Shown here one piece after another: positions 9,143 through 18,683 of a stretch of DNA of 64,000 nt. The notes beneath the pieces are model-generated. The model worked only from the letters and a program-made list of their open reading frames with translations. It was not told where the DNA came from and did not search any database. The first letter of the stretch is position 1; every line of letters starts with the position of its first letter. The stretch covers positions 186,001-250,000 of the forward strand of contig CAWEYE010000008.1 of NCBI GenBank assembly GCA_963813245.1, written 5' to 3'. The stretch is from JAICJC01 sp963813245. GTDB taxonomy: Bacteria > Actinomycetota > Thermoleophilia > Gaiellales > JAICJC01. Position numbers and translations under genes: made by a program.

Positions 9143-10008
<866 letters not shown>

Positions 10009-10012
<4 letters not shown>

Positions 10013-10776
10013 GCCTCGAAGCCTACTCCGGCGTCGCCGGCCTCGTCCTCGGCCAGCATGCGCACGAAGAACACGGAGCAGGCGGCGAACAGGATCGCGG
10101 CCTGCTCGATCGCCATCGCGATCGCGCCCAGCTGCTGATCCTCGAGCGGCGAGAGCCCCCACAGCCGCGGCGCGTGCACGTAGAAGCTGTACTGAGGGTG
10201 GGTCAGGGCGAGCGCGAGCGAGACGGGCGCCGCGGCGATGAACGCCCCGAACAGGTAGACGACCTTCGCCGCCGAGCGCATGCGCGACCCCGCGAGCACC
10301 GCCCACCAGAACGCGATCCCAGAGGTGAGAAACACGATGTGCTCCAGGCCGAGCGCCCAGCGATGGGTGAGGGCGAAGCCGTAGACGACGGGGATGTGCA
10401 GCCCGTACCAGGCTGCGAGCCAGTAGCCGAGCGCGACGGGCGGCGTGGTCAGGGCCCACACGAACCGGCGGCGCTCGGCGGCGGCCACCATCGCCGGGGA
10501 GAGGCCGAGCACGAGCAGCGGCGGCGCCCAGTCGGCGAGGACGACGTTCTGGAGCAGGTGGACCGAGAGGAGCGACGTGAGCGCGATGTGCTCGACCGGC
10601 GAGAGCAGCGCTACGGCGATCAGCCCCAGCCCGGCCGTGAAGGCGGCGATCCGCCACCGCGACGTCGGCACGCCGCGGCGATCGAACGTGCGCACGACGA
10701 GGGCGTAGTCGAGGGCCGCGATCACGATCGCCACGGCCCACTCGGGATCGGCCTCGAACTGCCAGGGATGCACCAT
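10009..10776 (-). CDS. ctaG: CtaG-like cytochrome c oxidase assembly membrane protein
   Basis: 255 aa with about seven hydrophobic helices. It begins MVHPWQFEADPEWA and carries the conserved His positions of the caa3_CtaG family, including HIALTSLLSVHLLQN and LEHIVFLTSG. This family supports copper delivery to cytochrome c oxidase in Gram-positive bacteria and acts in the cytoplasmic membrane. The gene sits three bases after clpS and overlaps the nitrilase start. No oxidase subunits are nearby, so the family role is inferred from the sequence only. Confidence 0.82.
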
Positions 10777-10779
10777 CGG

Positions 10780-11088
10780 TCAGCCCGCGGGCGTGAGCGG
10801 CGCCATCGTCAGGCCGAACCCGGCGAGCTGCTCCCAGTAGAGCTCGGCCGGCTCCTTGTCGCCCGTCCACACGACCGCCTGGCCGGCCGTGTGGATCGTG
10901 TCGGCGAGCGCCATGCCGCGCTCGAAGGTGACGCCCGGGATGGTGCGCGCGAGCGCGAAGGCGACGCCGTCGAAGGTGTTGTGATCGTCGTTTCGCACGA
11001 TCACGAGCCAGGGGCGGCCACTGCCGGAGCCCGGGCCGGTGTGGCGCGGCCTCGTCTTGCGAACGGGCGGTGCGACCGTGGTCGGCAT
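10780..11088 (-). CDS. clpS: ATP-dependent Clp protease adaptor ClpS
   Basis: 102 aa from the ATG at 11088 (MPTTVAPPVRKTRP); an upstream in-frame extension runs through the palindromic repeats and is rejected. The core has the ClpS hallmarks: VIVRNDDHNTFDGV for N-end-rule substrate binding, the acidic D-D-H-N cluster, and a C-terminal EPAELYWEQLAGFGL helix that should dock on the ClpA/ClpC N domain. It recognises N-degron proteins and passes them to the Clp protease. The unstructured N-terminal tail is typical. The repeat cluster lies immediately upstream, where its promoter or leader would be. Confidence 0.92.
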   Translation of the reverse strand: MPTTVAPPVRKTRPRHTGPGSGSGRPWLVIVRNDDHNTFDGVAFALARTIPGVTFERGMALADTIHTAGQAVVWTGDKEPAELYWEQLAGFGLTMAPLTPAG

Positions 11089-11113
11089 GAGCAGATGGTA
11101 CCCCCCGCCAGGC

Positions 11114-11148
11114 GGTGCCTGGCACCGTGAATACCGGTGCCAGGCACC
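11114..11148. repeat. Two 13-bp palindromes, GGTGCC-W-GGCACC type
   Basis: ggtgcctggcacc at 11114-11126 and ggtgccaggcacc at 11136-11148, separated by gtgaatacc. The second is followed by tgtatgca. These are members of a family found at five places in the window (consensus GG-K-G-N-C-N-G-N-C-M-CC). Both lie in the clpS 5' region on the minus strand. Confidence 0.85.
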
Positions 11149-11169
11149 TGTATGCACGCCCCGGGCGGC

Positions 11170-11200
11170 TGAATACACGGGGTCTGACCCCGTTTATTCA
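11170..11200. repeat. 31-base dyad with GGGGTCTGACCCC core
   Basis: A palindrome with arms tgaatacacggggtc and gaccccgtttattca (14 of 15 positions pair) around one central T. The 13-base core at 11179-11191 belongs to the dispersed palindrome family. The TAA stop of the hydantoinase gene (11194-11196, minus strand) and its last two codons lie inside the right arm, so the element defines the end of that protein. Confidence 0.85.
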
Positions 11201-14200
11201 CGGCCCCAGCCGCCGCCGCCCGGGGTGCGGATCTCGAGCACGTCGCCCGCGCGCAGGTCGAGGCTGCACTTGGCCGGGAGCGGGTGGCCGTTCAGGAGGT
11301 TGCGCCCGGGCGTGCCGCCGGCTCCGCCCGCAGCACCCTTCGGGCGGTGGCGGCGGCGCTCGGTCATGAGCCCCAGGCGGCAGTCCTCGAGCACGTGGTA
11401 GACGCGGACGACGCCGTCGCCGCCCCGGTTTCGGCCCGCCCCGCCCGTGCCGCGGCGAAGCGCGTAGCGATCGATCCGGAGCGGATACTCGCGCTCGAGC
11501 GCCTCGATCGGCGTGTTGAGCGTGTTCGACATGGCGACGTGCACCCCGCTCGGGCCCGGCCCGGCCGGCGAGCCGCCCTGGCCGCCGCCGAGGGTCTCGT
11601 AGTAGGTGAATTCGGGCGTGCCGAACGTGACGTTGTTCATCGTCCCCTGCCCGTGCGCCGGCACGTCCACGGCCCCGCCCATCGCGGACATGACCACGTC
11701 CACGATCCGGCTCGACGTCTCGGTGTTCCCGGCGACGACGGCGTGCGGCGGCTGCGCGTTCACGAGGCAGCCGTCCGGCGCGCACACGGTCACCGGGGCG
11801 AAGGCGCCGCCGGACGCCGGGATGTCGGGATCGCACACCGCCCGCACCACGTAGTAGACGGCCGAGCGGGTGACCGCAAGCGGGCAGTTCACGTTGCCCT
11901 GCTGCTGGGGCGCGGTGCCGGCGAAGTCGGCGACCAGCTCGGATCCCGCGATCTGCACCGCGACCCGGATCGGGATGTCCCGGGTGTGGATGCCGTCGCC
12001 CTCGATCACGTCGGCCGCCTGATAGCAGCCGTCGGGGAGCCGCTCCACCGCCGCGCGCGTGCGCCGCTCGCTGTAGGCGTAGAGCTCGTCCATCCCCTCG
12101 GCCAGCCGACGCTTGCCGAACCGGCGCGCCAGCTCGCGCAGGCGGGCCGCCCCCACCAGCATGCACGCCTCCTGCGCCCGCAGATCGGCCAGCCGCTCGG
12201 CCGGCTTGCGCATGTTGGCGACGAGCACGGTGCGCACCTCCGCGGTCAGCTCGACCGGCGGGATCACGACGCCTTCCTGCAGGAGCTCCGTCGCCCCCGC
12301 GGGCATGCTGGCCGGCTGCATCCCGCCGACGTCGGCGTGGTGCGCGCGGGAGCACACGAGGCCGAGGTCGTCGACGACCGAGACGAGCGTGATGTCGGGC
12401 AGGTGCGTGCCACCCGTGTAGGGGTCGTTCAGGACATACACGGCTCCGGGCCGCGGCCGCAGGCCGCGCACCGCCGCGACCGCGTCGGGCATCGCCCCCA
12501 GGTGGACGGGCATGTGCTCGGCCTGCGCGATCATGCGCCCGTCCCGGTCGAAGAGCGCGGTCGAGCAGTCGCGCCGCTCCTTGATATTGGCCGAATGCGC
12601 GGAGCGGATGAGGGCCGCCCCCATCTCCTCGGCGACTCCGCGCAGGGCCGCGGCCATGACCTGGAGCGTGGCCGGATCGATCATCGCGCCACCCGCCATG
12701 AGCCGTCCGGCCGCCGCCGCGCGGTCCAGCCCGGCCGCCACCCAGAGCGTCGAGCCGCCGAGCGGCACCGACGCCGGCCCGTGCACCGGCGGGGTGGCGG
12801 CGACCCGGGCGAGCGTGAACTCCGCACCGGGGGCGACGATCGATGTGCGCACGCTCACCACCTCGATCCCGGCGGCCGGGTCGTCGAAGCCGTAGCGCTC
12901 GCGGTGGCGGGCGTGGAAGCGCCGCGCCAGGCTCACCCGCGGCCGCAGCGGCACGGTCAGCTCGTGCGCCTGGCCCAGGTAGCGCAGCTCGCACTCGACC
13001 TCGACCGAGCCACCCCGCGGCGGCCGCGGCACGGCGGCGGGCGCATCCAGGAACTCCTGCAGCGGCCGCATCACGCTTGCGACAGCGACCCGGCGCCGCT
13101 CGCCCGCGGCGATCCCGAGCGCGGAGAGCACGCCGCTCGCGGCCGGCACCACCACCGCGCGCATGCCCAGGCTGTCGGCCACCTCGCACGCATGCAGCGG
13201 CCCGGCGCCGCCGAACGCCACCAGCTCGAGCTCGCGGGGATCGTGGCCCTGCTCGACGCTGACCACCCCGATCGCGCGCACCATCTCGGCGTTTGCGACC
13301 GCCACAACGCCCTCGGCGGCGGCGCGGACGTCGGCGAACGGGCCCGCCACGGCGCGCAGCGCCCGGTGCGCCGCGCCTGCGTCGAGGCGCAACCCGTCTG
13401 CGAGCGGCACGTCGGGGTCGAGCCGGCCGAGCACGAGGTTCGCATCGGTGACGGTGGGCCGATCGCCGCCGCGCCCGTAGCAGGCCGGGCCGGGGTCGGC
13501 CCCCGCGCTCGCCGGGCCCACCCGCAGGGCGCCGCCCGGGTCGAGCCAGGCGATGCTGCCCCCGCCGGCGCCGACGGTGTGGATGTCGAGCTGTGGCAGA
13601 CGCAGCGGCAGGCCGCCCACCCGCCGCTCGGCGCTGCGGCCGGCGACCCCGCCGCGGATCAGGCAGACGTCGGTCGAGGTGCCGCCCATGTCGAAGCTGA
13701 TCGCGTCGGGGATACCCGCCGCCACAACGGCCGCGACGCCGCCGGCCGGCCCCGACAGGAGCAGCCGGGCGGGATGCGCCGCCGCCTCGTCGACGTCGCA
13801 CACGCCGCCGTTTGACTGCATGACGGCCGGAGCCGGCAGGCCCTCGGCGCCGGCCGTCCCGGCCAGTCGGCGCAGATAGCGCCCGGCGACCGGGCCGAGG
13901 TACGCGTCCGCGATCGTGGTCGACGCCCGCTCGAACTCGCGGAACTCCGCCGCAACCTCGTGCGAGGCCACGACGTGCGCGTCCGGGAGCGCCGAGCGCA
14001 GCGCGGCGGCGACGGCCTGCTCGTGGCTCGGGTCGGCATACGCGTGCAGCAGGCAGACGGCGATCGCCTCGACCCGCTCCCGCCGCAGGCGCCGCGCCGC
14101 CGCCGCGACCGACGCCGGCCGCAGCGGTCGCAGCACGCCTGCAGGCCCCATCCGCTCGTCGACCTCGGCCGTGACCTCGGCCAGCGGCGCGGGCGGCGCC

Positions 14201-14520
14201 TGCTCGGGCCGGTACAGATGCGGGCGGGCCTGACGGCCGAGCGCCGGGACGTCGGCGAAGCCGCGGGTGGCCACGTAGGCCGTGCGAGCGCCGCGGCGCT
14301 CGAGCATGGCGTTCGTGGCGACCGTGGTGCCGTGGCCGAAGTGAGCCACGTCCGCCGTGGCGAGGCCGGCCTCGCCGAGCGCCAGGCGCACTCCCTCGAT
14401 CACGCCGGCCGAGTGGTCGGCCACGGTGGTCGCGACCTTGGCCGTCACCAGCCTCCCCTCGGCGATCAGGGCGACGTCGGTGAAGGTGCCGCCCACGTCG
14501 ACTCCCACGATCGCCCGCAT
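11194..14520 (-). CDS. Fused hydantoinase/5-oxoprolinase (HyuA-HyuB single chain)
   Basis: 1108 aa in one uninterrupted frame from ATG 14520. Residues 1 to about 612 are HyuA-like: MRAIVGVDVGGTFTDV is the ATP-binding start, GHGTTVATNA follows, and SFDMGGTSTDVCLI is the second phosphate motif. Residues 613-1108 are HyuB-like: MIDPATLQVMAAALRGVAEE, IKERRDCSTALFD, and a glycine-rich end RTPGGGGWG. These proteins use ATP to open hydantoin or 5-oxoproline rings. Bacteria usually encode A and B as two genes totalling about 1200 aa or more, so this is a fusion with a somewhat shortened A part. It diverges from the C45 hydrolase and neighbours an amidase and an oxidase. Confidence 0.85.
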   Translation of the reverse strand: MRAIVGVDVGGTFTDVALIAEGRLVTAKVATTVADHSAGVIEGVRLALGEAGLATADVAHFGHGTTVATNAMLERRGARTAYVATRGFADVPALGRQARPHLYRPEQAPPAPLAEVTAEVDERMGPAGVLRPLRPASVAAAARRLRRERVEAIAVCLLHAYADPSHEQAVAAALRSALPDAHVVASHEVAAEFREFERASTTIADAYLGPVAGRYLRRLAGTAGAEGLPAPAVMQSNGGVCDVDEAAAHPARLLLSGPAGGVAAVVAAGIPDAISFDMGGTSTDVCLIRGGVAGRSAERRVGGLPLRLPQLDIHTVGAGGGSIAWLDPGGALRVGPASAGADPGPACYGRGGDRPTVTDANLVLGRLDPDVPLADGLRLDAGAAHRALRAVAGPFADVRAAAEGVVAVANAEMVRAIGVVSVEQGHDPRELELVAFGGAGPLHACEVADSLGMRAVVVPAASGVLSALGIAAGERRRVAVASVMRPLQEFLDAPAAVPRPPRGGSVEVECELRYLGQAHELTVPLRPRVSLARRFHARHRERYGFDDPAAGIEVVSVRTSIVAPGAEFTLARVAATPPVHGPASVPLGGSTLWVAAGLDRAAAAGRLMAGGAMIDPATLQVMAAALRGVAEEMGAALIRSAHSANIKERRDCSTALFDRDGRMIAQAEHMPVHLGAMPDAVAAVRGLRPRPGAVYVLNDPYTGGTHLPDITLVSVVDDLGLVCSRAHHADVGGMQPASMPAGATELLQEGVVIPPVELTAEVRTVLVANMRKPAERLADLRAQEACMLVGAARLRELARRFGKRRLAEGMDELYAYSERRTRAAVERLPDGCYQAADVIEGDGIHTRDIPIRVAVQIAGSELVADFAGTAPQQQGNVNCPLAVTRSAVYYVVRAVCDPDIPASGGAFAPVTVCAPDGCLVNAQPPHAVVAGNTETSSRIVDVVMSAMGGAVDVPAHGQGTMNNVTFGTPEFTYYETLGGGQGGSPAGPGPSGVHVAMSNTLNTPIEALEREYPLRIDRYALRRGTGGAGRNRGGDGVVRVYHVLEDCRLGLMTERRRHRPKGAAGGAGGTPGRNLLNGHPLPAKCSLDLRAGDVLEIRTPGGGGWGRE

Positions 14521-14592
14521 GCCCGGGAGAGGATACGCGTTCGAGACGTCCCCTTTCGGACAGGTGCGCCCCGCGATTATGCTGCACACCAC

Positions 14593-15684
14593 ATGGATGT
14601 CGCTCGACACCACTCGGCGGAGCGCACTCCAGGAGCGCGCGGCGTCACGTTCGGACGTGCCCAGAAGGAGCGCATCGCCCTTGTGATGAACGTGTACCGG
14701 CGCCTGTTCACCGTGCGCGTGGGCCTGTCTGGCGACGAGCTGCGCCGGCTCGGCTCCCAGGCGCTTGACCGTATCGCGGCGTGGTCGCCGGCCCTGCTCG
14801 AGGAGATCGACGGCATCGCCCACGGCAGCGGGTTCGACGTCGAGCTGATCGGCGCGCTGAACGCGCGCACGGAGCTTCTGGCCGCCTCTGCCGGTGAGTG
14901 CTCGACCATCGCCTGCCTGGGCACCGCCACCGCGTCGGGAAGCCCGCTGGGCGTGCAGACGTGGGACTGGCACGAGGAGCTGCGCGACGGCTGGCTCGTG
15001 TGGACGATCGAGCACGCCGACGGCCGCCGCGTCGAGACGCTCACCGAGGCCGGCATCGTGGGCAAGATCGGCGTGAACGCCTCCGGCGTCGGGGTGCTCT
15101 TGAACATCCTCGGCCACCGCGGCGACCATTCGCCCGTCGGCGTGCCCGTGCACGCCCTGTGCCGGCGCGTGCTGGACGAGGCCGACGGCGCCGTGGCCGC
15201 GCTCACGATGGCGGCCGGAGCGACGATGTCGGCCTCCTCGGCCTTCACCGTCGTGGCCGACGACGCCGACGGCGGCGTGGCCTGCACCGTGGAGCTCTCG
15301 CCCGCCGGCCCGGGATTCGTCATGCCCGACGCGCGCGGGGTGCTGATCCACACCAACCACTTCCTCGCCGATCCGGGCCGGGCGGGCGACACGATGGTGC
15401 GCGAGTCGCCCGACACGCTGCTACGGCTCGATCACGCCGCCCGGCGGGTCGCGCAGATCGAGGCGCCGATCGAGGCCGAGGACCTGCTGACGGCGATGGA
15501 CAGCCACCGCGGCGGCTCCGGCGCGATCTGCTGTCACCCCGCCGCGGGCGCGGTGTTCGGCGACCGCTGGACGACGCTCGCGACGGTGGTCATCGAGCCG
15601 GCCCGGGCCGAGATGAGCGTGCTGGCCGGCGGCCCGTGTCAGAGAGCGGCGGCTTCGACGACCGCCGCGGCCGCGAAGCAGTAG
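14593..15684 (+). CDS. C45 family peptidase / acyl-CoA:6-APA acyltransferase-like Ntn-hydrolase
   Basis: 363 aa. The pattern GECSTIACLG, with Cys at residue 103, is the autoprocessing nucleophile of the C45 (isopenicillin N acyltransferase) family. After cleavage this Cys becomes the N-terminal catalytic residue, as in other Ntn hydrolases. Downstream, LGVQTWDWHEE and VGKIGVNASGVGV are typical core strands. It would act on an amide or acylated amine; true penicillin acyl transfer is not implied. Start ATG 14593 lies 72 bases from the divergent hydantoinase start. Its end overlaps the convergent amidase by 46 bases. Confidence 0.82.
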   Translation: MDVARHHSAERTPGARGVTFGRAQKERIALVMNVYRRLFTVRVGLSGDELRRLGSQALDRIAAWSPALLEEIDGIAHGSGFDVELIGALNARTELLAASAGECSTIACLGTATASGSPLGVQTWDWHEELRDGWLVWTIEHADGRRVETLTEAGIVGKIGVNASGVGVLLNILGHRGDHSPVGVPVHALCRRVLDEADGAVAALTMAAGATMSASSAFTVVADDADGGVACTVELSPAGPGFVMPDARGVLIHTNHFLADPGRAGDTMVRESPDTLLRLDHAARRVAQIEAPIEAEDLLTAMDSHRGGSGAICCHPAAGAVFGDRWTTLATVVIEPARAEMSVLAGGPCQRAAASTTAAAAKQ

Positions 15685-17024
15685 CGCTCCCGCCACGGCA
15701 GGGCGGCGATCTGGACGCCCGCCGGAAGACCGGCGTCGTCGCGCCCGCAGGGCACGCTGATCGCCGGCCAGCCGATCATGTTGAAGATCACCGTCAGGCC
15801 GCACATCGCGTAGGTGACGTCCTCGTCGGGCCGTCCGGCGTACGGGATTTGATCGAGGCCGATCTGCGGCGGCGACTGGGCCTGCGTCGGCGTGACGATC
15901 AGCTCGATGCCCTCGGAGTCCATCTTTTCGAGCATGTGTCCGGCGTACTCGAGCCGGATCTGGTTGGTCTCGGCGAAGTCGACCGCGCCCATGCCGTCGG
16001 AGAGGGCGCAGTCGCGGGCCACATCGGGGCCGATCTCCGAGCGCCGCTCGGGCCAGAAGGGCTTCAGCGTCGCCACGCCCTCCGGGATGAACGGGTCGCC
16101 CTCGCCGAGCGGCGTCGGCCACTCCAGGTCGACCTCGACGATCTCGGCCCCCGCGTGCGCGAGTGCGGCCACCGCCGCTCGCGCCCGGGCGGCGATGTCG
16201 GGCGCGGTGTGCTCGAAGAAGTAGCGCTCCGCAACGCCCACCCGGCGGCCGCGCACGCCGGCGGCGAGGCCCTGGCTCCAGCGCTCCCTGGGGACGTCGG
16301 CGACCCGCGGGTCGCGCGCCGGCCAGCCGGCCAGCGCCTCGAGCTGGAGCGCGGTGTCGCGCACGGTGCGGCCCATCGGCCCGCAGTGGTCGAGGGTGGT
16401 GCACAGCGGCCGCACGCCGGCCAGGCTGACGCGGCCGTAGGTCGGCTTCAGGCCGACGACGCCGCAGCACGACGCGGGGCAGCGGATCGAGCCGCCGGTG
16501 TCGGTGCCGGGCGCGGCCGCGACGGCGCGGGTCGCGAGCGCCACGCCCGAGCCGCCGCTCGAGCCTCCGGGCACGCGGGTGGGATCGTGCGGATTGCGGC
16601 ACGAGCCGAAATGCGGATTCTGGGTGGTCGTCCCCCACGCCAGCTCGTGCGTGGCGAGCTTGGCCACGGTGATCGCGCCGGCGGCGCGCATCCGCTCGAC
16701 GACCTCGGCGTCGCGAGCCGGGACGTGGTCGCGGTAGAGGGCGCTCCCGTACGTCGTCGTGATGCCGGCCGTGTCGATCAGGTCCTTCCAGCCGACCGGG
16801 ACGCCGAGCAGCGGTAGGTGGGAGATGTCCCGGCCCGACGCGACCGCCGCGTCGACCTCCGCGGCCTCGCGCAGCGCCCGCTCCTCGGTCACCCGCCAGA
16901 CGGCGCCGAACGTATCCGCCGACACGCGCTCGAGCGCGGCGCGTGCGACTTCGGCGGCGGATAGCTCCTTCGCGCGCACCGCGCGGGAGATCTCCCAGCC
17001 GTCGCGGTCGAGGAGGTCGTTCAC
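15639..17024 (-). CDS. Amidase (amidase signature family)
   Basis: 461 aa, usual for the family. The Ser-cisSer-Lys triad is present: Lys in VGWKDLID, cis-Ser in the VPGGSSGGSG loop, and nucleophile Ser in TDTGGSIRCPAS. It hydrolyses a carboxamide to acid plus ammonia or amine in the cytoplasm. It is not obviously GatA, since no gatB or gatC is nearby. Start GTG 17024 overlaps the oxidase stop (GTGA), so both are in one operon. Together with the hydantoinase and C45 enzymes this suggests degradation of amides or cyclic imides. Confidence 0.9.
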   Translation of the reverse strand: MNDLLDRDGWEISRAVRAKELSAAEVARAALERVSADTFGAVWRVTEERALREAAEVDAAVASGRDISHLPLLGVPVGWKDLIDTAGITTTYGSALYRDHVPARDAEVVERMRAAGAITVAKLATHELAWGTTTQNPHFGSCRNPHDPTRVPGGSSGGSGVALATRAVAAAPGTDTGGSIRCPASCCGVVGLKPTYGRVSLAGVRPLCTTLDHCGPMGRTVRDTALQLEALAGWPARDPRVADVPRERWSQGLAAGVRGRRVGVAERYFFEHTAPDIAARARAAVAALAHAGAEIVEVDLEWPTPLGEGDPFIPEGVATLKPFWPERRSEIGPDVARDCALSDGMGAVDFAETNQIRLEYAGHMLEKMDSEGIELIVTPTQAQSPPQIGLDQIPYAGRPDEDVTYAMCGLTVIFNMIGWPAISVPCGRDDAGLPAGVQIAALPWRERYCFAAAAVVEAAAL

Positions 17025-18019
17025 GGACCGGCGTCCGCGAGCCTGCCCGCGCGGAACCGCTCGGTCTCGGGCGGCAGCGGGCGGCCGGCCGCCATGTCGG
17101 CGATCAGCCGTCCCAGGAGCGGCCCGAACTTGAAGGCATGGCCGCTGTCTCCGCCGCAGACGATCACTCCGTCGATCCTATCGAGTATGAAGTCGCCGTC
17201 GGGCGACATCGTGTACAGGCACGACTCCGAGTGCAGCGGCCGTGGGTCGAGCCCGGGGAACGCCCGGCGCACGTGCTCGGCCAGCCGCTCCTCGAGCCTC
17301 GCCTCGACCGGGCGGTCGGGCCGGTCCGGGTCCCACGGATCGGGCCGGGCGCCGTCCTCGCCCAGCTTGTAGCCGACGCCGGGGGAGACCAGGCCGTAGT
17401 GCAGGCGGCGGTCGGGCGCGCCGTGGTCGATCACCGACGGGCGTGTATCCGGCGCTCCGGCGAAGTACGTGACTTGCTCGATCCGCGGCTGCAGCGGCAG
17501 GCCGAACATCGGCCCGAGCCACGAGCCGGGGCAGGCCACGACCACGTCGGCCTGCAGGTCGCGCGGGTCGGCCACGGCGTGGCCCTCGCGCACGTCGATG
17601 CCCTCCGCCAGTCGCCGCAGGGCGTCGTCGGCCATGACCGCGCCGCCCAGCTCGTCGTAGAGCACCGGCTCGGGAAAGCGGGCCTCGGGGAAGAGCCTCT
17701 CGGCCTCGGCCGGCTCGAGCCAGCGGTACTCCTCGCCGCAGGCGTCCATCGCCGCGGCGTGCAGCTCCACGCCCGATCCGTACTCGAGCAGGCCGGTGTT
17801 TCGCAGGAGCCCCGCGTCGAGCCGGCGCCACTCGTCGATCGCCCGGCAGGCCAGACGCACATAGTCCTGCTCGCGGTAGCTGCGCCGGTAGATGCGCGAC
17901 CGGCCCAGCGACGAGCCCAGCGGCGAGCCGACCCGGTCGCGCTCGTAGACCGTGACGGCGAAGCCGTCCTCGCGCAGGGCACGGGCGGCCGAGAGGCCAA
18001 TCACCCCGGCCCCAACCAC
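17021..18019 (-). CDS. FAD-dependent amine/amino-acid oxidase (DAO, sarcosine oxidase-like)
   Basis: 332 aa. The N terminus VVGAGVIGLSAARALRE is the FAD-binding Rossmann motif (GxGxxG), followed by YERDRVG with the ribose-binding acid. GSSLGRSRIYRRSYRE and CLYTMSPDGDFILDRI, with GGDSGHAFKFGPLLG near the end, resemble monomeric sarcosine oxidase and N-methyl amino-acid oxidases, which oxidise a secondary amine using O2. The start is the GTG at the first Val of the motif. Homologues usually have a few residues more, so the true start could be a little upstream, but no ATG is available before the glutaredoxin stop. Confidence 0.85.
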   Translation of the reverse strand: MVGAGVIGLSAARALREDGFAVTVYERDRVGSPLGSSLGRSRIYRRSYREQDYVRLACRAIDEWRRLDAGLLRNTGLLEYGSGVELHAAAMDACGEEYRWLEPAEAERLFPEARFPEPVLYDELGGAVMADDALRRLAEGIDVREGHAVADPRDLQADVVVACPGSWLGPMFGLPLQPRIEQVTYFAGAPDTRPSVIDHGAPDRRLHYGLVSPGVGYKLGEDGARPDPWDPDRPDRPVEARLEERLAEHVRRAFPGLDPRPLHSESCLYTMSPDGDFILDRIDGVIVCGGDSGHAFKFGPLLGRLIADMAAGRPLPPETERFRAGRLADAGP

Positions 18020-18029
18020 CGCTGCGGAA

Positions 18030-18356
18030 TCAGGCAGCCGGTGCCACCATCTTGCCGAGCTCGCCCGTCTCGTAGAGCTCGCTGATGATGTCGCAGCCGC
18101 CGACCAGCTCGCCGTCGATGAAGAGCTGCGGGATCGTCGGCCAGCCCGAATGGGCCGAGAGCTGCTGGCGGATGCGGGGATCGGGCAGGATGTCCATCGC
18201 GGCGAACTCGGCGCCGGCGGCGTCGAGGCACTGGACGCTGCGCGCCGAGAACCCGCACCGGGGCGCGTCGGGCGTGCCCTTCATGAACAGCATGATCCGG
18301 TTGCGCTGGATCGTTTCGAGGATCTCCTCGCGAATCTGGTCGTCGGTGACGATCAT
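18030..18356 (-). CDS. grxD: Monothiol glutaredoxin, Grx4/GrxD family (CGFS type)
   Basis: 108 aa. The active site is C-G-F-S within TPDAPRCGFSARSVQ, which marks the monothiol class that binds a [2Fe-2S] cluster with glutathione rather than reducing disulfides. The glutathione-binding residues K (MLFMKGTP), WPTIPQLFIDGE and GGCDI are all in place. It likely carries or passes on Fe-S clusters together with BolA. The ATG overlaps the BolA stop (ATGA), so the two are translationally coupled. Confidence 0.95.
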   Translation of the reverse strand: MIVTDDQIREEILETIQRNRIMLFMKGTPDAPRCGFSARSVQCLDAAGAEFAAMDILPDPRIRQQLSAHSGWPTIPQLFIDGELVGGCDIISELYETGELGKMVAPAA

Positions 18357-18580
18357 GTGGCCTCCGTCTTGATCTGCAATGCGTGGATGCTGCCGTCGTC
18401 CAGGAGGTGCTGCACCGGCGCGTAGACAAGCCGGTGCTGCTCGATCAGCGAGAGCCCGCCGAAGCGGTCGGAGCGCACACGCGCGGACAGGTGGTCGCTG
18501 CCGGAGAAGCTCGACACCTCGATCTCGCCGCTCGGGAACGCCTGCTGGAGCAAGTCGCGCACCTGGTCGGTCAGCTGCAT
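18353..18580 (-). CDS. bolA: BolA family protein
   Basis: 75 aa, the size of a minimal BolA domain. It has the class-II KH-like fold signature: a DHLSARVRSDRFGGLSLIEQ segment followed by HRLVYAPVQHLLDDGSIHAL, with the conserved His and the helix-strand that meets the glutaredoxin. BolA proteins form [2Fe-2S] heterodimers with CGFS glutaredoxins, and the gene overlaps that partner by 4 bases. The upstream gap carries a dyad shared with the divergent peptidase gene. Confidence 0.93.
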   Translation of the reverse strand: MQLTDQVRDLLQQAFPSGEIEVSSFSGSDHLSARVRSDRFGGLSLIEQHRLVYAPVQHLLDDGSIHALQIKTEAT

Positions 18581-18602
18581 ACCAAGAGATTAGCCTCCGC
18601 CG

Positions 18603-18643
18603 CACAATCGCTCACCCGGCTCTTAACCTGGGTGCCTATTGTG
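18603..18643. promoter_or_regulatory. Nested dyad in the bolA / zinc-peptidase divergent promoter
   Basis: Outer arms cacaat (18603-18608) and attgtg (18638-18643) enclose a second imperfect repeat, cacccgg against ctgggtg (6 of 7 pair). It sits in the 103-base gap between the bolA start and the peptidase start. It may be an operator or part of the promoters. I cannot name a regulator. Confidence 0.35.
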
Positions 18644-18683
18644 TGGAGCAGTACCGACAATCGCGCCTCGAGGTGGGCGCATC

